A stretch of 64,000 bases of DNA. Source: Helianthus annuus. Taxonomy: Eukaryota > Streptophyta > Magnoliopsida > Asterales > Asteraceae. Of the stretch, positions 32,763 to 49,712 are shown piece by piece. The notes beneath the pieces were generated by a model that saw only the letters and a list, made by a program, of their open reading frames with translations, was not told the origin of the DNA and did not search any database. The stretch lies in assembly GCF_002127325.2 (NCBI RefSeq), contig NC_035443.2, positions 27,433,838 to 27,497,837 of the forward strand. The letters are read 5' to 3'. The stretch's first letter is position 1. Every line of letters begins with the position of its first letter. Position numbers and translations under genes: made by a program.

Positions 32763-33201
32763 TTTTTCAATAACTATACTTGATATTAAAAGTATTCAGA
32801 TTGAAAATATAATAAATAACATACAGGGTCAGGGTAAAAAGCATTCCTGTTATCTTATAAGAACATGCAAACCTGTTTTACTCTACATGTTTTCCATAAA
32901 CCACTCATCAGAATCAAAGCCACACTCACGAAACAAGATACGATTTTCGTCTAACCGTTCCGCAACAGGTTTGAATGTTAATCCACGCTTACAACAAAAA
33001 AAGTGTTAATGAAATGCAAGTTTATTTTACACTAATTAACTTATCAGTGATACATGTTGACTTTACATCCCTGTCCTAGCAAATAGCAAGATATATAGAA
33101 GTTCACATTTTATACACGGTACTATATTTATGACTATACATCCGAAATGCTTAATAAACTTAAAGCTTGAAGTTCTTTATTTCAATAAATGCAACTTCCG
33201 T
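32763..33201. other. 3' flank of receptor kinase gene
   Basis: AT-rich, no second gene. On the minus strand several aataaa-like words downstream of the stop (for example rc of tttatt at 33178-33183) could serve polyadenylation. Confidence 0.4.
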
Positions 33202-37356
<4,155 letters not shown>

Positions 37357-37934
37357 TATTAACGTATCAGTAAGCTACCCTTTCAAAATTTAAAAATAAA
37401 AATTCTTTTGCTTCATTTTGAGAACTAAGAACCAAACTCTACGTTATGTGATTAAGAAATTAAATGTCTATTTTTCTGGGTGTCTGATTCTTGGAAGGTG
37501 GTCCCGTATTAATTACATGTTAATATATTTTTATTATTCAACAAAATTTACGTGTTTGTAAAGAACAATTGTTTTCTAGATATAAATATATGAAAAATGA
37601 AAATGACTACTATGTTTTTCATGTATATGTATACCTAATTAAGATGTTTTCTTGTATTCTAAAGTACTAATGAAATGCTAAGAAGTAAGGACTCAAAAGA
37701 CATCATCAATCACCAGATGAAGTGACTATTTATGCGTATTGGATATTAATGTATTCTATGATTTTGTGTTTTTTTTTATTACATAAACTTAGTTATGTAA
37801 TAATATAATCAAATGCCATGTTTTCCTTGCTTAAATGATTATAAATCTTCTAGGGTTACTTGTCAAGTTTTGTATGTATAATTAATTAATAAACTACATT
37901 AATTTCATATTTTAGAACCATGTAAACATAAGTG
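37357..37934 (-). promoter_or_regulatory. upstream region of the receptor kinase
   Basis: About 580 bp of AT-rich DNA between the start codon and a Harbinger element. TATA-like words occur (for example around 37580-37590), but none is at a position that I can call the core promoter with confidence. Confidence 0.35.
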
Positions 37935-37937
37935 TTA

Positions 37938-40035
37938 AACCATGTGTAGTGGAGGTAGAAGGTGCCGCGCAGGTGCCAACATAGCCACAAGGACATTGCA
38001 CACTGCCCACGTTAGGCGTGATTGGGGTTTGGTTGTGGTTGGCGTGGTTGTAGCCAAGAGAACTAAGGCTACATGGTATGATGATCATCCGGAGGATGAT
38101 CCGCCACCTAGGCGCCACATCATAGTCCTCTTGAGGATGGTCCATCCCACAAAAACAATGGAAATGAGAGGATGATCCTACCCCACCATTTTAGTTCTTT
38201 TTTATTTTTTTAACATTTAACATATAAAATAAGAAAATATTTTCATTAATATTAAAAAAACATTACATAAACTTTAAAAAAAATCCTAATAACTTAAAAA
38301 AAACGTAAACTTAAAAAAATCCTAAGCATTAAAAATATATTAAAAAATCTACTAGTCTTCATCCTCTGCATGTGGTCGTCTGATTCGTTTTGAGCGTTGT
38401 TCCAAATGTACTCCACCAAGTCCGCTTGTAGGTTATGATGTGTGTACTCGTTACGTAGAGAGAACATGTTCAAATCTTGTTGTTCCAAACTAAACTAACT
38501 GGAACAGAATTCCCGTTAGACGCGTTTTCGTCATACTCGCATATCGCTCTACCTTCGTCTTCAATGACCATGTTATAAAGGATGATACAAGCGTACATAA
38601 TGTGTCGTAACCTTTTTGGTGTAGCAGAACGTGCTGGATGTTCAATGATATGCCATTTTTTTGTAAAACCCCAAAACACCGTTCAATATCTTTTCTCGCA
38701 CCCTCTTGATACTTCGCAAATTTCTTTCTTTTATCGTCTGTCGGGTGCGGAATAGTTTTAACGATTGTCGAGTACGTTGGGTTTATTCCATTTGCAAGGT
38801 AGTAACCCCGCCAGTATTCCACCCCCAAAACCGTAAAACTTGTGTCTGGACCTGTTCCCGCGATTACATCGTCAAATATCTTACGATGTTAAGGTCATTA
38901 AGCGAACCAGGTAGACCACAAAAAACATGACAGATCCAGAGATCCTGTGACGCAACAGCCTCTAGAATAATAGTGGGATGAGCATGATCTCCCGAGTATA
39001 CTAACCTTGCCAGGCAGTATGGTAGTTCTGCCACGGCCAGTGCATGTAATCATTGCCCCCGAGCATTTCTGGAAAACCATGTCTTTGTTAGTCTGCTTGA
39101 TATAATATTTGAACATCGTTTGCGTTTGGTTTCCGCAGGTATCTCTTGCTATATAATTTGATGACCCATTCGCAAAACCTGTGCAAACATAGACGTGCGG
39201 TTCTTTCGGACATCCTTAAATACTCGTCCAATGCATCGGGTGCGTACCCATACGCCAGTTGGCGAATGGCTGACGTACATTTTTGTAAATTAGTGAAACC
39301 CCTTTGCCCCCTAGCGTTGTATCGCAGTGTGAAAAACGAATCAGACTGGGCCATGTCGTCTACGATACGTAAAAATAGCCGACGACTCATTCGGAACCGA
39401 CATCGAAACATCTAGTCCGTGTACACGGGTTCGTCGGCAAAATAATCGGCCATTAGTTTATCGTGGGCGGCTATATATTTAAAACGAAAAATAAATCGAT
39501 TTCATTATAAAATTCATTATTAAATTTAAATAAACATACTGTAAAAAAAAATTAAAGTACCTTCTTTGTCTCGGTTTAATTTTGCTCTCCTAGTTTGTCG
39601 TTGGGACGAAGCTTCAGAGTTTTCATCATCCGCCATGAAGATCTGAGCCACATACGTAATCATGTTTTTGAAAAATGCGTCATTCTCGCCCGAAGATGAC
39701 GAATACCACGTCAATGAAGAATATGAAGAAAGTGAAGAAGGTGAAGACATGATTAATTTTGAGAGAGAGATGGGGTGGTAGTGGGTAAAAAATGGTATAA
39801 AAACGTTGAGTTTATATAGAAATTGGAAGCTTTTGGGTGGGTTTGGATAATATAGCCGTTATTTAAAAATTAAGGAAATTATTATTATTTTTTTATTTTC
39901 AAGCGGTCACAAAAGGAGATGGAAAGGCGTGATTTTTTGTCAATCGACGGGGAGGACGAGGAACGGTGGGGGGGGGGGGCACGGTGTTTGGGTCGGCACC
40001 GGGTGGAACGGTCCAAGGGACGTTCCCCATACCGG
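37938..40035 (-). mobile_element. second PIF/Harbinger element, decayed
   Basis: Contains a minus-strand Harbinger transposase pseudogene. Approximate borders: TTA at 37935-37937 and 40036-40038, left end aaccatgtgtagtgg, right end (opposite strand) ccggtatggggaacg. The TIR match is weak, so borders are tentative. A G10 run lies at 39969-39978. It lies directly upstream of the receptor kinase. Confidence 0.6.
38294..39750 (-). pseudogene. PIF/Harbinger transposase (HARBI1/ALP1-like), second copy
   Basis: Starts at 39750 (MSSPSSLSSYSSLTW), passes through KYIAAHDKLMADYFADEP, then an in-frame TAG at about 39412 just before MFRCRFRMSRRLFLRI. Next NLQKCTSAIRQLAYGYAPDALDEYL and KLYSKRYLRKPNANDV, frame breaks near 39090, then MLGGNDYMHW-type and DIERCFGVLQK blocks in two frames, and ILYNMVIEDEGRA near 38570. 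Several stops and shifts; not functional. Diverged from the copy at 10609-21724, so not a recent duplicate. Confidence 0.85.
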
Positions 40036-40446
40036 TTAGCCTAAGTAAAACTTTGACCGTTAAAGTATATGTTGGGGAGGGACCATTGGGAATTAAAATA
40101 TAAAAAAAGGCTTTTGATTTAACATTTAGTTATTCACACCTCTCAAATTCTACATTTTTTTACAACTTGCATCCAGTCCTACAAAAAAATGTATACATAT
40201 CGTAAGAACTCAAATAATCAAATTAACCAAAACTGCTTCAACACGAAAATATGTTACCGTCACACGTTAGAACAAAAGAGGACCCAACGAATGCCAACTT
40301 TTGCAAGTTGGAACCAATCTCTCCCCAACGTCCATCCATTCTATGTATGTCAATCATCTCCACCACACCCGATTATGTCCTTGCTATAAACAAACCCGAA
40401 GATAACCTAAACTGCAACTATAACCATACAGAGAAGAATAGATTGG
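40036..40446. other. intergenic, nothing recognised
   Basis: AT-rich segment. The short overlapping open frames at 40189-40493 have no recognisable domain. Confidence 0.4.
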
Positions 40447-41480
40447 CCCATTGTAACACCCTTGAAAAATCTCAGATTTGCGGTGACCTATAGAGATTCA
40501 TGGTTTCATAACGAATATCCTGTCTTTTAAATCACCAACATGTTTTGGGCACATTTACTGTGGAGCAGATGGAAACTCCATAGTTAAGCGTAACTAATGA
40601 TATATAGAAGATTAATATAGCCTATCATAACACCTGAGGCAAATCTCACATCTGTCGTGGCCAATAAAAATTATTGGTTCATAAGAAATGCATTGCCCCT
40701 TAAATCACCAATTCATTATGGGCATATTGGTTGTGGAGCACATGAAACAACACATTACATCGTGCTCGGTAGGGTGTAGTACTAGGATGGATTACGTCCT
40801 AGGAATTCTACACAGGGAAACAAAAACAAATTCGTGAGTTTTTGAATATACAATCCATCTGGGGTAAAACAAACAATATTGGTGGTGCAAGAGGCTGACT
40901 ATTACAAATGGTATCAGAGTCACTCCTGTGGCATTTGTGATGGTTGGGAAAACCTCATCGAGGACGATGACACCCTCAACGGTGGTGATTGTAATAATAC
41001 ATAGAAGATTAACATGAAATATTGTAACTATCTAGGCAAATCCCATGTTGGTTGTGGCTTCTTGGTAAGGGTGAGCAGCAAACTCAAAAGGGTTACATAT
41101 ATTAACATAAATGTAAACATATAACAAAGATTCTTAAATCTTGGATTATACTTCTAATTTAGCATTTTACGTAATTTTGTTCCAATAACAGAAAAAAAAA
41201 CCCGAAAAACCAAGGCGAAGAGTTATTAAAACTGAAATCGAAAACAAAACATTTTGGTTTCGTTTCCGGTGTTACCATCAATCCAAACCGAACTAAACCG
41301 TGCACACCCCTAATTCTTCGTTCATAAGAAATGTACTGCCTCAAACCACCAATGAGGTTGGGAGGTCCGCACTGGGGCACTAAAAGCAAATCCGTGGGTT
41401 CCTGGATGAGTAACCCATTACGGATAAAACAAACAATATTGAGTGTTGATGGTATGAGAATCTGAATGTTACAGTAAAGA
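40447..41480 (+). mobile_element. old LTR retrotransposon remnants with PBS
   Basis: Three diverged copies of an LTR-like word set (gtaacaccc/ataacacctgaggcaaatctcaca) begin near 40455, 40628 and 41020. A PBS-like tggtatcagagtc lies at 40909-40921 after an LTR-like end, and a mutated tggtatgagaatc at about 41450. This suggests stacked LTR fragments plus leader. No coding region remains. Confidence 0.5.
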
Positions 41481-41749
41481 AACCACTACCCTAAAGCCAA
41501 CTGACACCAAAAAAATGACACATAAAAAAACGATGCTAGAACTTCGATCCACATCAAAAGGAACCGTACGTAAAAGTAAAAGTGAAAGACTGAGCCCAAA
41601 TGAAGAACACGTATTGTCTAATTAAGACTTGGATTGACTTTTCCAAGAATCACACGATTGGTAATGTTTATTATATATATACACACACTATATTTTTATT
41701 AATATTTTTAATACATAAATGTGTTTATTTTTATATAATTTCCATTTTT

Positions 41750-42050
41750 TAGGATGGGGTCAAACGACAAATTTTGAGAAAGTTATTCCAACAAATGGGA
41801 CAAGCTGGGAAATACCATACACACGATTATATTTCATCAAAGTAGAGGGATAGCCATCAAAAGTTATATATCTATACTAATACTTTTTACTATGTTTTTT
41901 TATATTTTCCATTTTTTTGGAAGGGGTAAAATGACAAATTTTGAGAAAGTGCTTGTGAAAACTTAATCGAACAAATGGTATAGGGGGGAATACCATACAC
42001 CCGATTATATTTCATTAAAGTAGAGGGATAGCCATCTATAGGTTGGTAAT
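41750..42050 (+). repeat. about 170-bp tandem duplication
   Basis: Two diverged units share acaaattttgagaaag (about 41767 and 41934) and gattatatttcat...aaagtagagggatagccat (about 41825 and 42003). Confidence 0.75.
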
Positions 42051-42059
42051 TGAACAGAA

Positions 42060-43110
42060 TCTACTGTCACACCACGATTTCCGTTGAGCCTGATTTCTCT
42101 AATGACATGACAAATGAATTGTAATTCTCTAAGCAAAAATTCACATTTGGATAATTTTGTATATAGTTTCTCTTGTCATAATAGTTGTAACATTCTTCGA
42201 AGGTGATCCACGTTATCTTCTTTGTTCCAAGAATAAGAATTTCGTCGATGAGGACTATGACAAACTTATTTAGATGCGGTTTAGATACACGATTCTAAGA
42301 TCCATGAATGTGGTTGGAGCATTAGTGAGTCCAAAAGGCATAACAAGGAACTCATAATGTTCATATTGTGTTCAGAATGTAGTCTTTGGTACATATGCGT
42401 TTCGTACCTTTAAGTGATGATAATCGGGGCGAAGATCGATCTTAGAGAAATAACTTTCCCTTTGAGGTTGATCAAACATGTCATGATCAACTCTGAGTAT
42501 ACCGATTCTTGATTGTTACTTTATCTAATTCTCGATAACAAATACACTTACGCATCGAATCATCTTTCTTCTTAACATATAATATCGGAACAGCCCAAGG
42601 TGAGGAACTAGGCTAAATAAATCTCTTATCAAGTAGTTCTTGCAATTGTTGCTTTAGTTCATGCTTTTCGGTTGGAGTTAAGCGATATTGTCTCTAATTC
42701 TCTTTGAATATTCATCAACTCAACATTCCTTTAACTAAATTTTCCTCATCGATTAGAATCCATGTGATGTCCATAGCAAACTGGAAAGTGGCAGGTTTGG
42801 AGTGCTTGATCATTCCTCTTATTTCTTGAGCCAAACCCCAAATATAGTGAGAGATTCGCTTTTCTTAGGGAGTAACAACGTGTGGTACTAGTTTTGATAG
42901 TTCACATAAATGAGAAGTGTATCCTCAGTGTTTTTGGTAGCCACCATCATCAATTTTAGGAATTCTGCCTCCTATATTTCTACTTTATCTGTGAGCAGAA
43001 CTTTTCATTTACCAACTTGACAAATGTCTTCCTACCCATCTCATAGCCAATTTTTCTTCCTCAGGTTTGTGGATTCGCTTTCCACCAGAATTATGGTTTA
43101 AACTTGAAAA
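42060..43110 (-). pseudogene. gypsy fragment: RT joined to gag
   Basis: Minus strand. 42090-42720 translates, with many breaks, to gypsy RT (QELLDKRFI, then stop, then [21 protein letters not shown]). 42730-43090 is gag-like (YIWGLAQEIRGMIKHSKPATFQFAM). Protease and zinc knuckles between them are missing. An in-frame TAG sits at the same RT codon as in copies 1 and 2, although this fragment is more diverged. Confidence 0.75.
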
Positions 43111-43170
43111 ATTGTGATGGAAACTTAATCATTTACTAGATTTATGGAAAGTAATTAATTAAGAGTAAAT

Positions 43171-44880
43171 GAAATTTGCCTCCTTGTGCTTTGATGGTGG
43201 GAGTAAGATGCCCCCTTGAAAGTTTTTTTCCTTTTGCACTCTGCACCCTCATGCTTTCCATCTTTCACAATATGCACCCGTGTCATAACATGAACATTAT
43301 ATTTCATTTAAAACTGTTGTGAAAATATCAAAGTACCTCTTTTGTGCTGAAGTATGCACCCTTGTGGTTTTAATATTCGTACAACCATTGAACTAACTCA
43401 TTTTCTTTCCAAAATACAAACCTATCATCCTAGCAAACTCATATTTCACCCATGCAATCCAGCAATATGAACATCAAACCTGCAATATCATCTATTTTGA
43501 CCCATTACCATCCTAACAAACCAATTTTGACCCATTATCATCCTAACAAATCTACAAACCCATCCTAAGAAACCTACACCCATTTTAACCCATCATCATC
43601 CTAACAAACCTGCAAACCCATGCATTTTGTTCCATGCATTTTGTTACAAGCATTTATACTATTGCAATTTAATACAGTCTCATCCTATCATGTTTGAATC
43701 ATGTTCCATAACAAACCAATGCATGAATGAATTTTGACCCATGTATGCATTATGTCCCATATGTATGCACAAACAAAGAAAACAATAGCCCATTTTGAAC
43801 CCTTGTGTGCATTCTGTCCCAAATGATGCACAAATAAACCAAACAATAACCAATTTTAACCCATATAATCCCCATAATGTATGCATTGTTTTACAAATTA
43901 TGTTCTATGTTCTGTTCCATTTTGACCCATGTAATCCACATAAACAAGCCGCACAATCCCCATTTTGACACATGAACATATTCTGTTCCATAGACCAAAT
44001 GTATGCACAAACAAAACAAACACTAACCTACATATTTATCATAATTAGGCATAATCAGTCTGATATTTATACAAAAAGTATACCAAACCAAACCATAACC
44101 TATATAATTATCATAATTAGATCTTATTTCTACCAATAATTACAAAAACATCTACCCATAATTACAAAAGCATCTAGCCATAAAACATCTACCCATAATT
44201 ACAAAAGCATCTAGCCATAAAACATCCAGTTGTGTTGTTTAGGAGGAACTGAAGAACCACCCTCACATGGACTACAAGATTGGGGGTGTCGGTACCATCC
44301 ATCCTAATGTCAGCTACAAATGTTCAAGTAAACTTGTATCATTATCTAATTTTAATTTAAAAGTAACTATACTATCCAAAATCAAGTCAAATATAAGTGA
44401 AATCAAAGTGTTTATTGTTGACGGTCAGTGAATTCATCAATATTTCAACCTGGAACACCATTATTAATGTGGATGGTTGGTGGGTGGTTGGATGGTGGCA
44501 TGATCATTGTGTTAATGTGAACGTTGGGGTGGTTGGCTAGTGGTGGGGGAGTCATGCAATGGTCGAATCGTGATGGAGTAGTGGCGGGAGATGATGGTTA
44601 GCCAGTGGTGTGAGCTGAAGTAAAGTACGAGAGGCATGGTGTGATCGGCTTTTTTTTTTTGTGTTTGTGTGGGTGGTGGTGGGGGGGGATTAAGGTGTTT
44701 TGAAGGTGAAATTTCGTAAATACCCTGGGACTGTTAACTTATTAAACGAAATATGCTTCCACCATTAAAGGGAGAGGTGTAGATTGTGAAAGATGGAAAG
44801 CATGAGAGTGCAGACTTCACAAAAAAAAAAAACCTCTTTAGGCGGCCACTCATGCCACCAAACCACAGGGAGCGATAGTC
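43171..44880. mobile_element. 1.7-kb TIR element, Mutator-like
   Basis: Ends are inverted over about 110 bp: for example catgctttccatctttcaca at 43251-43270 and its complement near 44788-44807. No certain target duplication, so class is by TIR length. The interior is T/A-rich with recurring acccat, catcctaacaaacc and gtatgcacaaaca words and a GGT-rich stretch (44455-44690). No transposase frame. Confidence 0.65.
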
Positions 44881-45286
44881 ATTAAAATAATTAAATACGG
44901 AAGTTTGGATTCTTTAACCACGAATTTAAGTTTTCAACTCCAACTCATATAATGAATACCTCTAATTGACTACATAGATGACTATAGTTAACAAATGAAA
45001 AGATAAAAACCCTTTTTATTGAGTTGACTGAAAAATATTATAATGAGTAGGCTAAGAATTAAAAAAAGAAAAAAAAAGGAAAACAAAGAAAAAAAAATTA
45101 TAGTGGGTTCATAGAGAAAAAAGGAATAATATGTTTAGTGGATAGAAAATAAAAAAAGTATTATATGTTGTATAAAAAATATACAAATAAAATATACACT
45201 TCTATGGTGTATTATTGTAACATCCCAAAAACAGATTTGCTAATTAAACCAAATTAACTAAGGATGAGTGGGTAAAACACTGTTAG
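44881..45286. other. A-rich intergenic DNA
   Basis: Purine-rich, low-complexity sequence near 45055-45110. At 45217 tgtaacatcccaaaaacag resembles the start of the 3.2-kb LTR family at 46390-56631, but the match is only tens of bases. Confidence 0.4.
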
Positions 45287-46007
45287 TGTTGGAAATGAGT
45301 TTGATATTTGCAAACAAATATTGATTATCACAATAGAATTCACAAATAGGAAGTCATCATTAATGATTGTTTTTCATTAATCTTAAAGGATTCAAATGTT
45401 TTACACACTAATTGACTCTACAGACTCCCCCTCAGACGATCACGTAAGAAAACAGTTCGTACAAGGGAAAAGGTGATGTGTTTGATGATAGATCACTAAC
45501 AGGTGTGATCTATTTATACTAAGTACGAAAGCTCTGTTCAATGATTGGTTGACATCACCCTGATAGTGACATCAAACATTCCTAATAGAAAAGCTTCCAT
45601 AGATGTTGCAAGCATCTGTGCAACTCTTTTCATCTGTTCTAACTAGTATAAATATTGTTACAAGATAAATACTATTATATTAGGAAATCACTGTCTAAAC
45701 TATCCTCTATTGTAGTTATCCAAACATCCGTCTGGCCATATATACGTTTGGTCTTCTTCATCAGACCTTTAACTTCATTAGTTCTTTGGTCTTCAACAGT
45801 CTTTAGCTTTCAATAGATGTTGTTTCTTCTTGAACAATGGTTCCAAGTCTTGAAAAGATGTTTGCTTTGTTCTTGAACAGATGTTCAGAATAGGTGTTCA
45901 AGATTCACTATCTTTGGGGAGAGACTGGTTCAATCTTTTACTTATTTCTTGATCAGTGGATCAAGCTTTGGCTTTTAGATATCATCTGTTCTTTTGTAGG
46001 TCCAACA
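45287..46007 (-). repeat. LTR of a copia (SIRE-like) element
   Basis: 721 bp with 7-bp terminal inversion TGTTGGA / TCCAACA. Next to its high-coordinate end the minus strand reads a purine tract (ctagggagagat), fitting a PPT, so this is the 3' LTR of a minus-strand element. Superfamily is inferred from the terminal motif and from the SIRE-like reading frame at 60030-60269. Confidence 0.65.
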
Positions 46008-46389
46008 ATCTCTCCCTAGAACAGATGATGCCAAAACATAAGTTTATTGGATCAACTTTTATTACTCTTCATCATGCTTTTGACTTCACCATTTGGGTTG
46101 CGAATTGTAAATTTGTGCCTGGCTTTGGCTGAGGTCCACTTTAGAATTTTAGAGACATCAGGGGTTACTAGGAGTGATGTTATTGGAAGAGGTGAGGGAA
46201 TATGCATTCCCAAGATTGGCATCAGGATTCCCATAAATGATCACATTCTTAATCCCTTTCTTTATAATATCATCTTCAAATCTTTTTGAATCTTCTGCTG
46301 ATATATCTTTCTGTCTTTTGAGATGACTTCTTACCATTTAAGAGACATATTTTGTAGATGGAAGTTCAGATGTATTGGCCTTTGAACTG
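46008..46389 (-). mobile_element. internal 3' end of the copia element
   Basis: About 380 bp between the PPT and the large LTR insertion at 46390. A short frame on each strand, none with a recognised domain. Confidence 0.5.
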
Positions 46390-49183
46390 TGTTACGCCCT
46401 AAACACGTTTAACCTTAAAAATGACGCAGCGGAAAAAGAGCCTTAAAATTTCTTTCCTTATTAAAGACATTACTTACATGGAGGCTCCAAATTCTCAAAT
46501 GTCAAACGTTCTATAAAAAGAATTCACACATTCGTACTAAAATTAAGACTTCTATACGTTATATACTTCAACTATATGACCGATCTTCCCGTACAATCCT
46601 TGCTCTTGACTCGATCTACGTCCGATTCACTTCCTTAGTTGCAGAAGAAGTCCGTGTAGCACCTGTGGGCATCACATACAACTTAGCCATTAGTCAACGA
46701 CAACATCATATAACATTAATCTCATATAATTAAAGATTAAATAACGTTCGATAATGTAACTTCAGTTCATTCAACTATCCTTTCTCATTCTCTTGCTCCG
46801 GGTTCGGCTTAAATTTCATAAGAGTCCGATGTACTCATACCTGCATTACATGCCACCTTAAACTCATACTTAATAACATTAAACTCTAACATATCGATTC
46901 ATGCATACATACATTCTTACATGTGTACATACACCCATACATATGAACAAACCAACATACAAACATATCTACTCACATACATATATTCCTAGACGTGTTT
47001 GCCTATGGATTCCCTTTACTAATCATGTAGGTAAAGCCGCTCTTAAACTTACATATACCATTATACTTATTTCGTTCCATTTCATACTTGCGTACGCGCT
47101 CACCGCATACCACAGGCATTCTAAAATGGGTTTAGAAAACGATTCGGGACTTCTTGTAGGTTACGGGACTGATTACAGATGAATTCTACACATTTGGTTG
47201 AGCAGACAGCTGATGCACGACCATGCGTCCCAACCGCACGACCGTGCGGATCCTACATCATTGGGGCACTGGTAATGCACATGCTAGTGCACTGATTTAC
47301 TTCGGAAACGCACGACCGTGCAGCCCAGACGCACGACCGTGCGCCACCTCGCATCGAGTCAGCTTGCGTAGACAGCAACTTAAGCCGTCGGAGAAAATGG
47401 AGGCTATGGAGGGCGTCGGCGACGGCCCATCAGGGCGTCGGCGACGGCCCATCAGCGTCGGGGACGGCCCATCAGGGCGTCGGCGACGGCCCTTCTAAAC
47501 GTCGTTTTTCTGCAGGTCCTTTTTGTCGTCCGAACACACTAAAACTTGCATAACTCTTGAACCGTTTACCCGTTTAACCTCCCATTTCTTCCCACGTGAT
47601 CATAAATTGACCTTCTATCAAATGGACCTACAATCCCATGTCCTACTCAAGGAGATTCTTACCTTACGCGCATTCGGCTTATTTCCATTTTCTAATAATT
47701 TGACCCGTTCGTGCATTTATTAACATAATCTGTTTATTTGACCCCAATTTCATAAGAACTTAATAATTTCATTGACGACTATCATAAGAGATTAAATTTT
47801 CGGATGCTATGCATCTTCTTAACCCGCTTTCGCTCCAAAGCTTATTTTGACCCGTTATGGGTATTTGCGCATTAAATGGCCTATGACATACAAAACCATA
47901 CTCTTCGCCTTCACACATGACCAAAACATTACTCTAATTGATTAGCTTGTTTCCAATAGACATTTAAGGTCGTTTGCCCGATATACCTATCAAGGGCGTT
48001 TCTGTCGACATTGCTCCATCCTTTACAACCAAGGACTTCATTGCATATTTAACCAATTCTACCACTTAACTACAACTCTAACGCACATACCTTACTCGGA
48101 TCAAAGCTAAGATCCGTTTAATTCTTCATCGATTCCATACAACTCATTCCTATTTGACCTCGATTATCATACTTAATTAAGTTGCACATAACATTACATA
48201 AACAACTAAAAGTGATTACGGAAATCACTTACCTTGTGCATCCGTGCTTGTAACCGCTTCCTTGCCTCACCTTGACCCGTTAGCCTTCCATGCTTGGCCC
48301 ATGCTCGTGTGGTTCCAACTCTTTCATGTCGCCATGCCATAATCATGTTAGTATTCATGCTCATTCAAATTAACACACATTTACCTATTCTTATCAACAT
48401 CAACTTTTACTAACATGCATATGACATGATTTGTCAACCATAATATTTAACATCTTCGAAATCCAAATTCACTATTACACATAACACATAATCAATGCTC
48501 ACATACTTATACTTTCATAACTCTACATTCGACAACCATATCTTATAAGAATCAACTTAGCATAATCCTAATATCATCCTTTGCTAGTGAGGTCGTACAC
48601 TATATTTATTTAGTGCATGTTCACTTTTAACCGTAATTAAGGGATTAGTAGACCGCATAGCAACCTCACCCGTTCAACACAATGTACAAGCTCCTAATGC
48701 ATAAGTTTGACCAACATATACTTTCAACCCGAATTCATATACGAGCACCATCTAAAGCATATTTTTCAAGTTAGTAAACTACCACTTTTATCACAACCGC
48801 TTTCTATACATGTAAACTCGCAACTTGCATACAATTTCACTTTCTAGCTTCACTTAGTCATTTTATGAAGCACTTGGTGTGCGTACAACCTACTATGCAT
48901 AGTTTACAACTAGTTCAAGGATAGTCATTAACTTCCAAATTCCAATCACCAGGAGGGTGTTCAAAATCACATTCCATTCATACAATTAACCCTAAACTAA
49001 CATCACAAAACCCATTTCAAGCTAGTAACAAATACATCAAACAAGGATTGGACATGGGTAGAACACCCATGTCGCTACCTTCATTCAAAATTGTGGGTTT
49101 CTTCTTAAATCATCAAATTAGTCGAAATCATACATAATACACGTTTTATATAACGATTCTAACACATAATCACGCGTAATTTC
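46390..49183 (-). repeat. 3' LTR of the large element, first segment
   Basis: The first 215 bp match 59122-59337 in the same orientation. Contains GCACGACCGTGC dyads at 47236-47247, 47310-47321 and 47331-47342 (a variant at 47215-47226) and the 22-bp tandem repeat 47411-47494. The rest is AT-rich without a gene. Ends at the TSD atttc (49179-49183) of the concatemer. Confidence 0.8.
47411..47494. repeat. 22-bp GC-rich tandem repeat
   Basis: Four units of gggcgtcggcgacggcccat type (22, 22, 20 and about 20 bp). Confidence 0.9.
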
Positions 49184-49681
49184 TGATGCGGGCCCAAGCG
49201 TAGAAGAGCGGGCCATCCGGTACTTGGAGGCCCAAGATCGCGTCACAAAAGGGGCCTCACTGAAATGGCTCTAACTTGGGCTACGGAGGTCCGTTTGGGG
49301 CGTGTGACCAGTCAAAACGAACGGGAGAACGAGCTCTATCTTGCTGCAAACAGCCTATGGCGGTTTGGGTCATCGTCCGGGCCGAAAAAACGCTTATTTC
49401 TATTAGTTTTTTCCATTTTTATGTTTTTTCAAGTATTTTGGGCATTTTGTTTTTGGGCTTGTGTTTGGCCCGTTGTCTTTTTTAGGCCCGTTTCGAATTT
49501 CTGTCATTATTTATATGTCCCTTTAGTGAATGAAACAATCAGACTTGAATTTTGAGAAAAGTTATTTTTCACTTCAAATTCCGTGGCCTTTGGGTTGCAA
49601 TTTGGGGGTTGGGGAAGAGACACACGGGTATTCGTAGAATCAACGTGTTGATCTTCGTTTATCGTATCACTCACTACATCA
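49184..49681 (+). repeat. concatemer LTR 1
   Basis: 498 bp. Followed by the canonical PBS TTGGTATCAGAGC (49683-49695). Confidence 0.95.
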
Positions 49682-49712
49682 GTTGGTATCAGAGCTAAAT
49701 TCCTGGCTCAAA

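Noticed and set aside
38100..38180. Possible separate MITE in the second Harbinger (inverted catccggaggatg words)
   Set aside because: Short imperfect inversions only, no TSD; left as part of the Harbinger non-coding end.
45217..45286. Start of another 3.2-kb-type LTR
   Set aside because: Similarity to the LTR start covers only tens of bases and no end could be found.
49265..49555. 96-residue frame with hydrophobic segments, repeated in each LTR of the concatemer
   Set aside because: Entirely inside the LTR; hydrophobicity comes from T-rich sequence.
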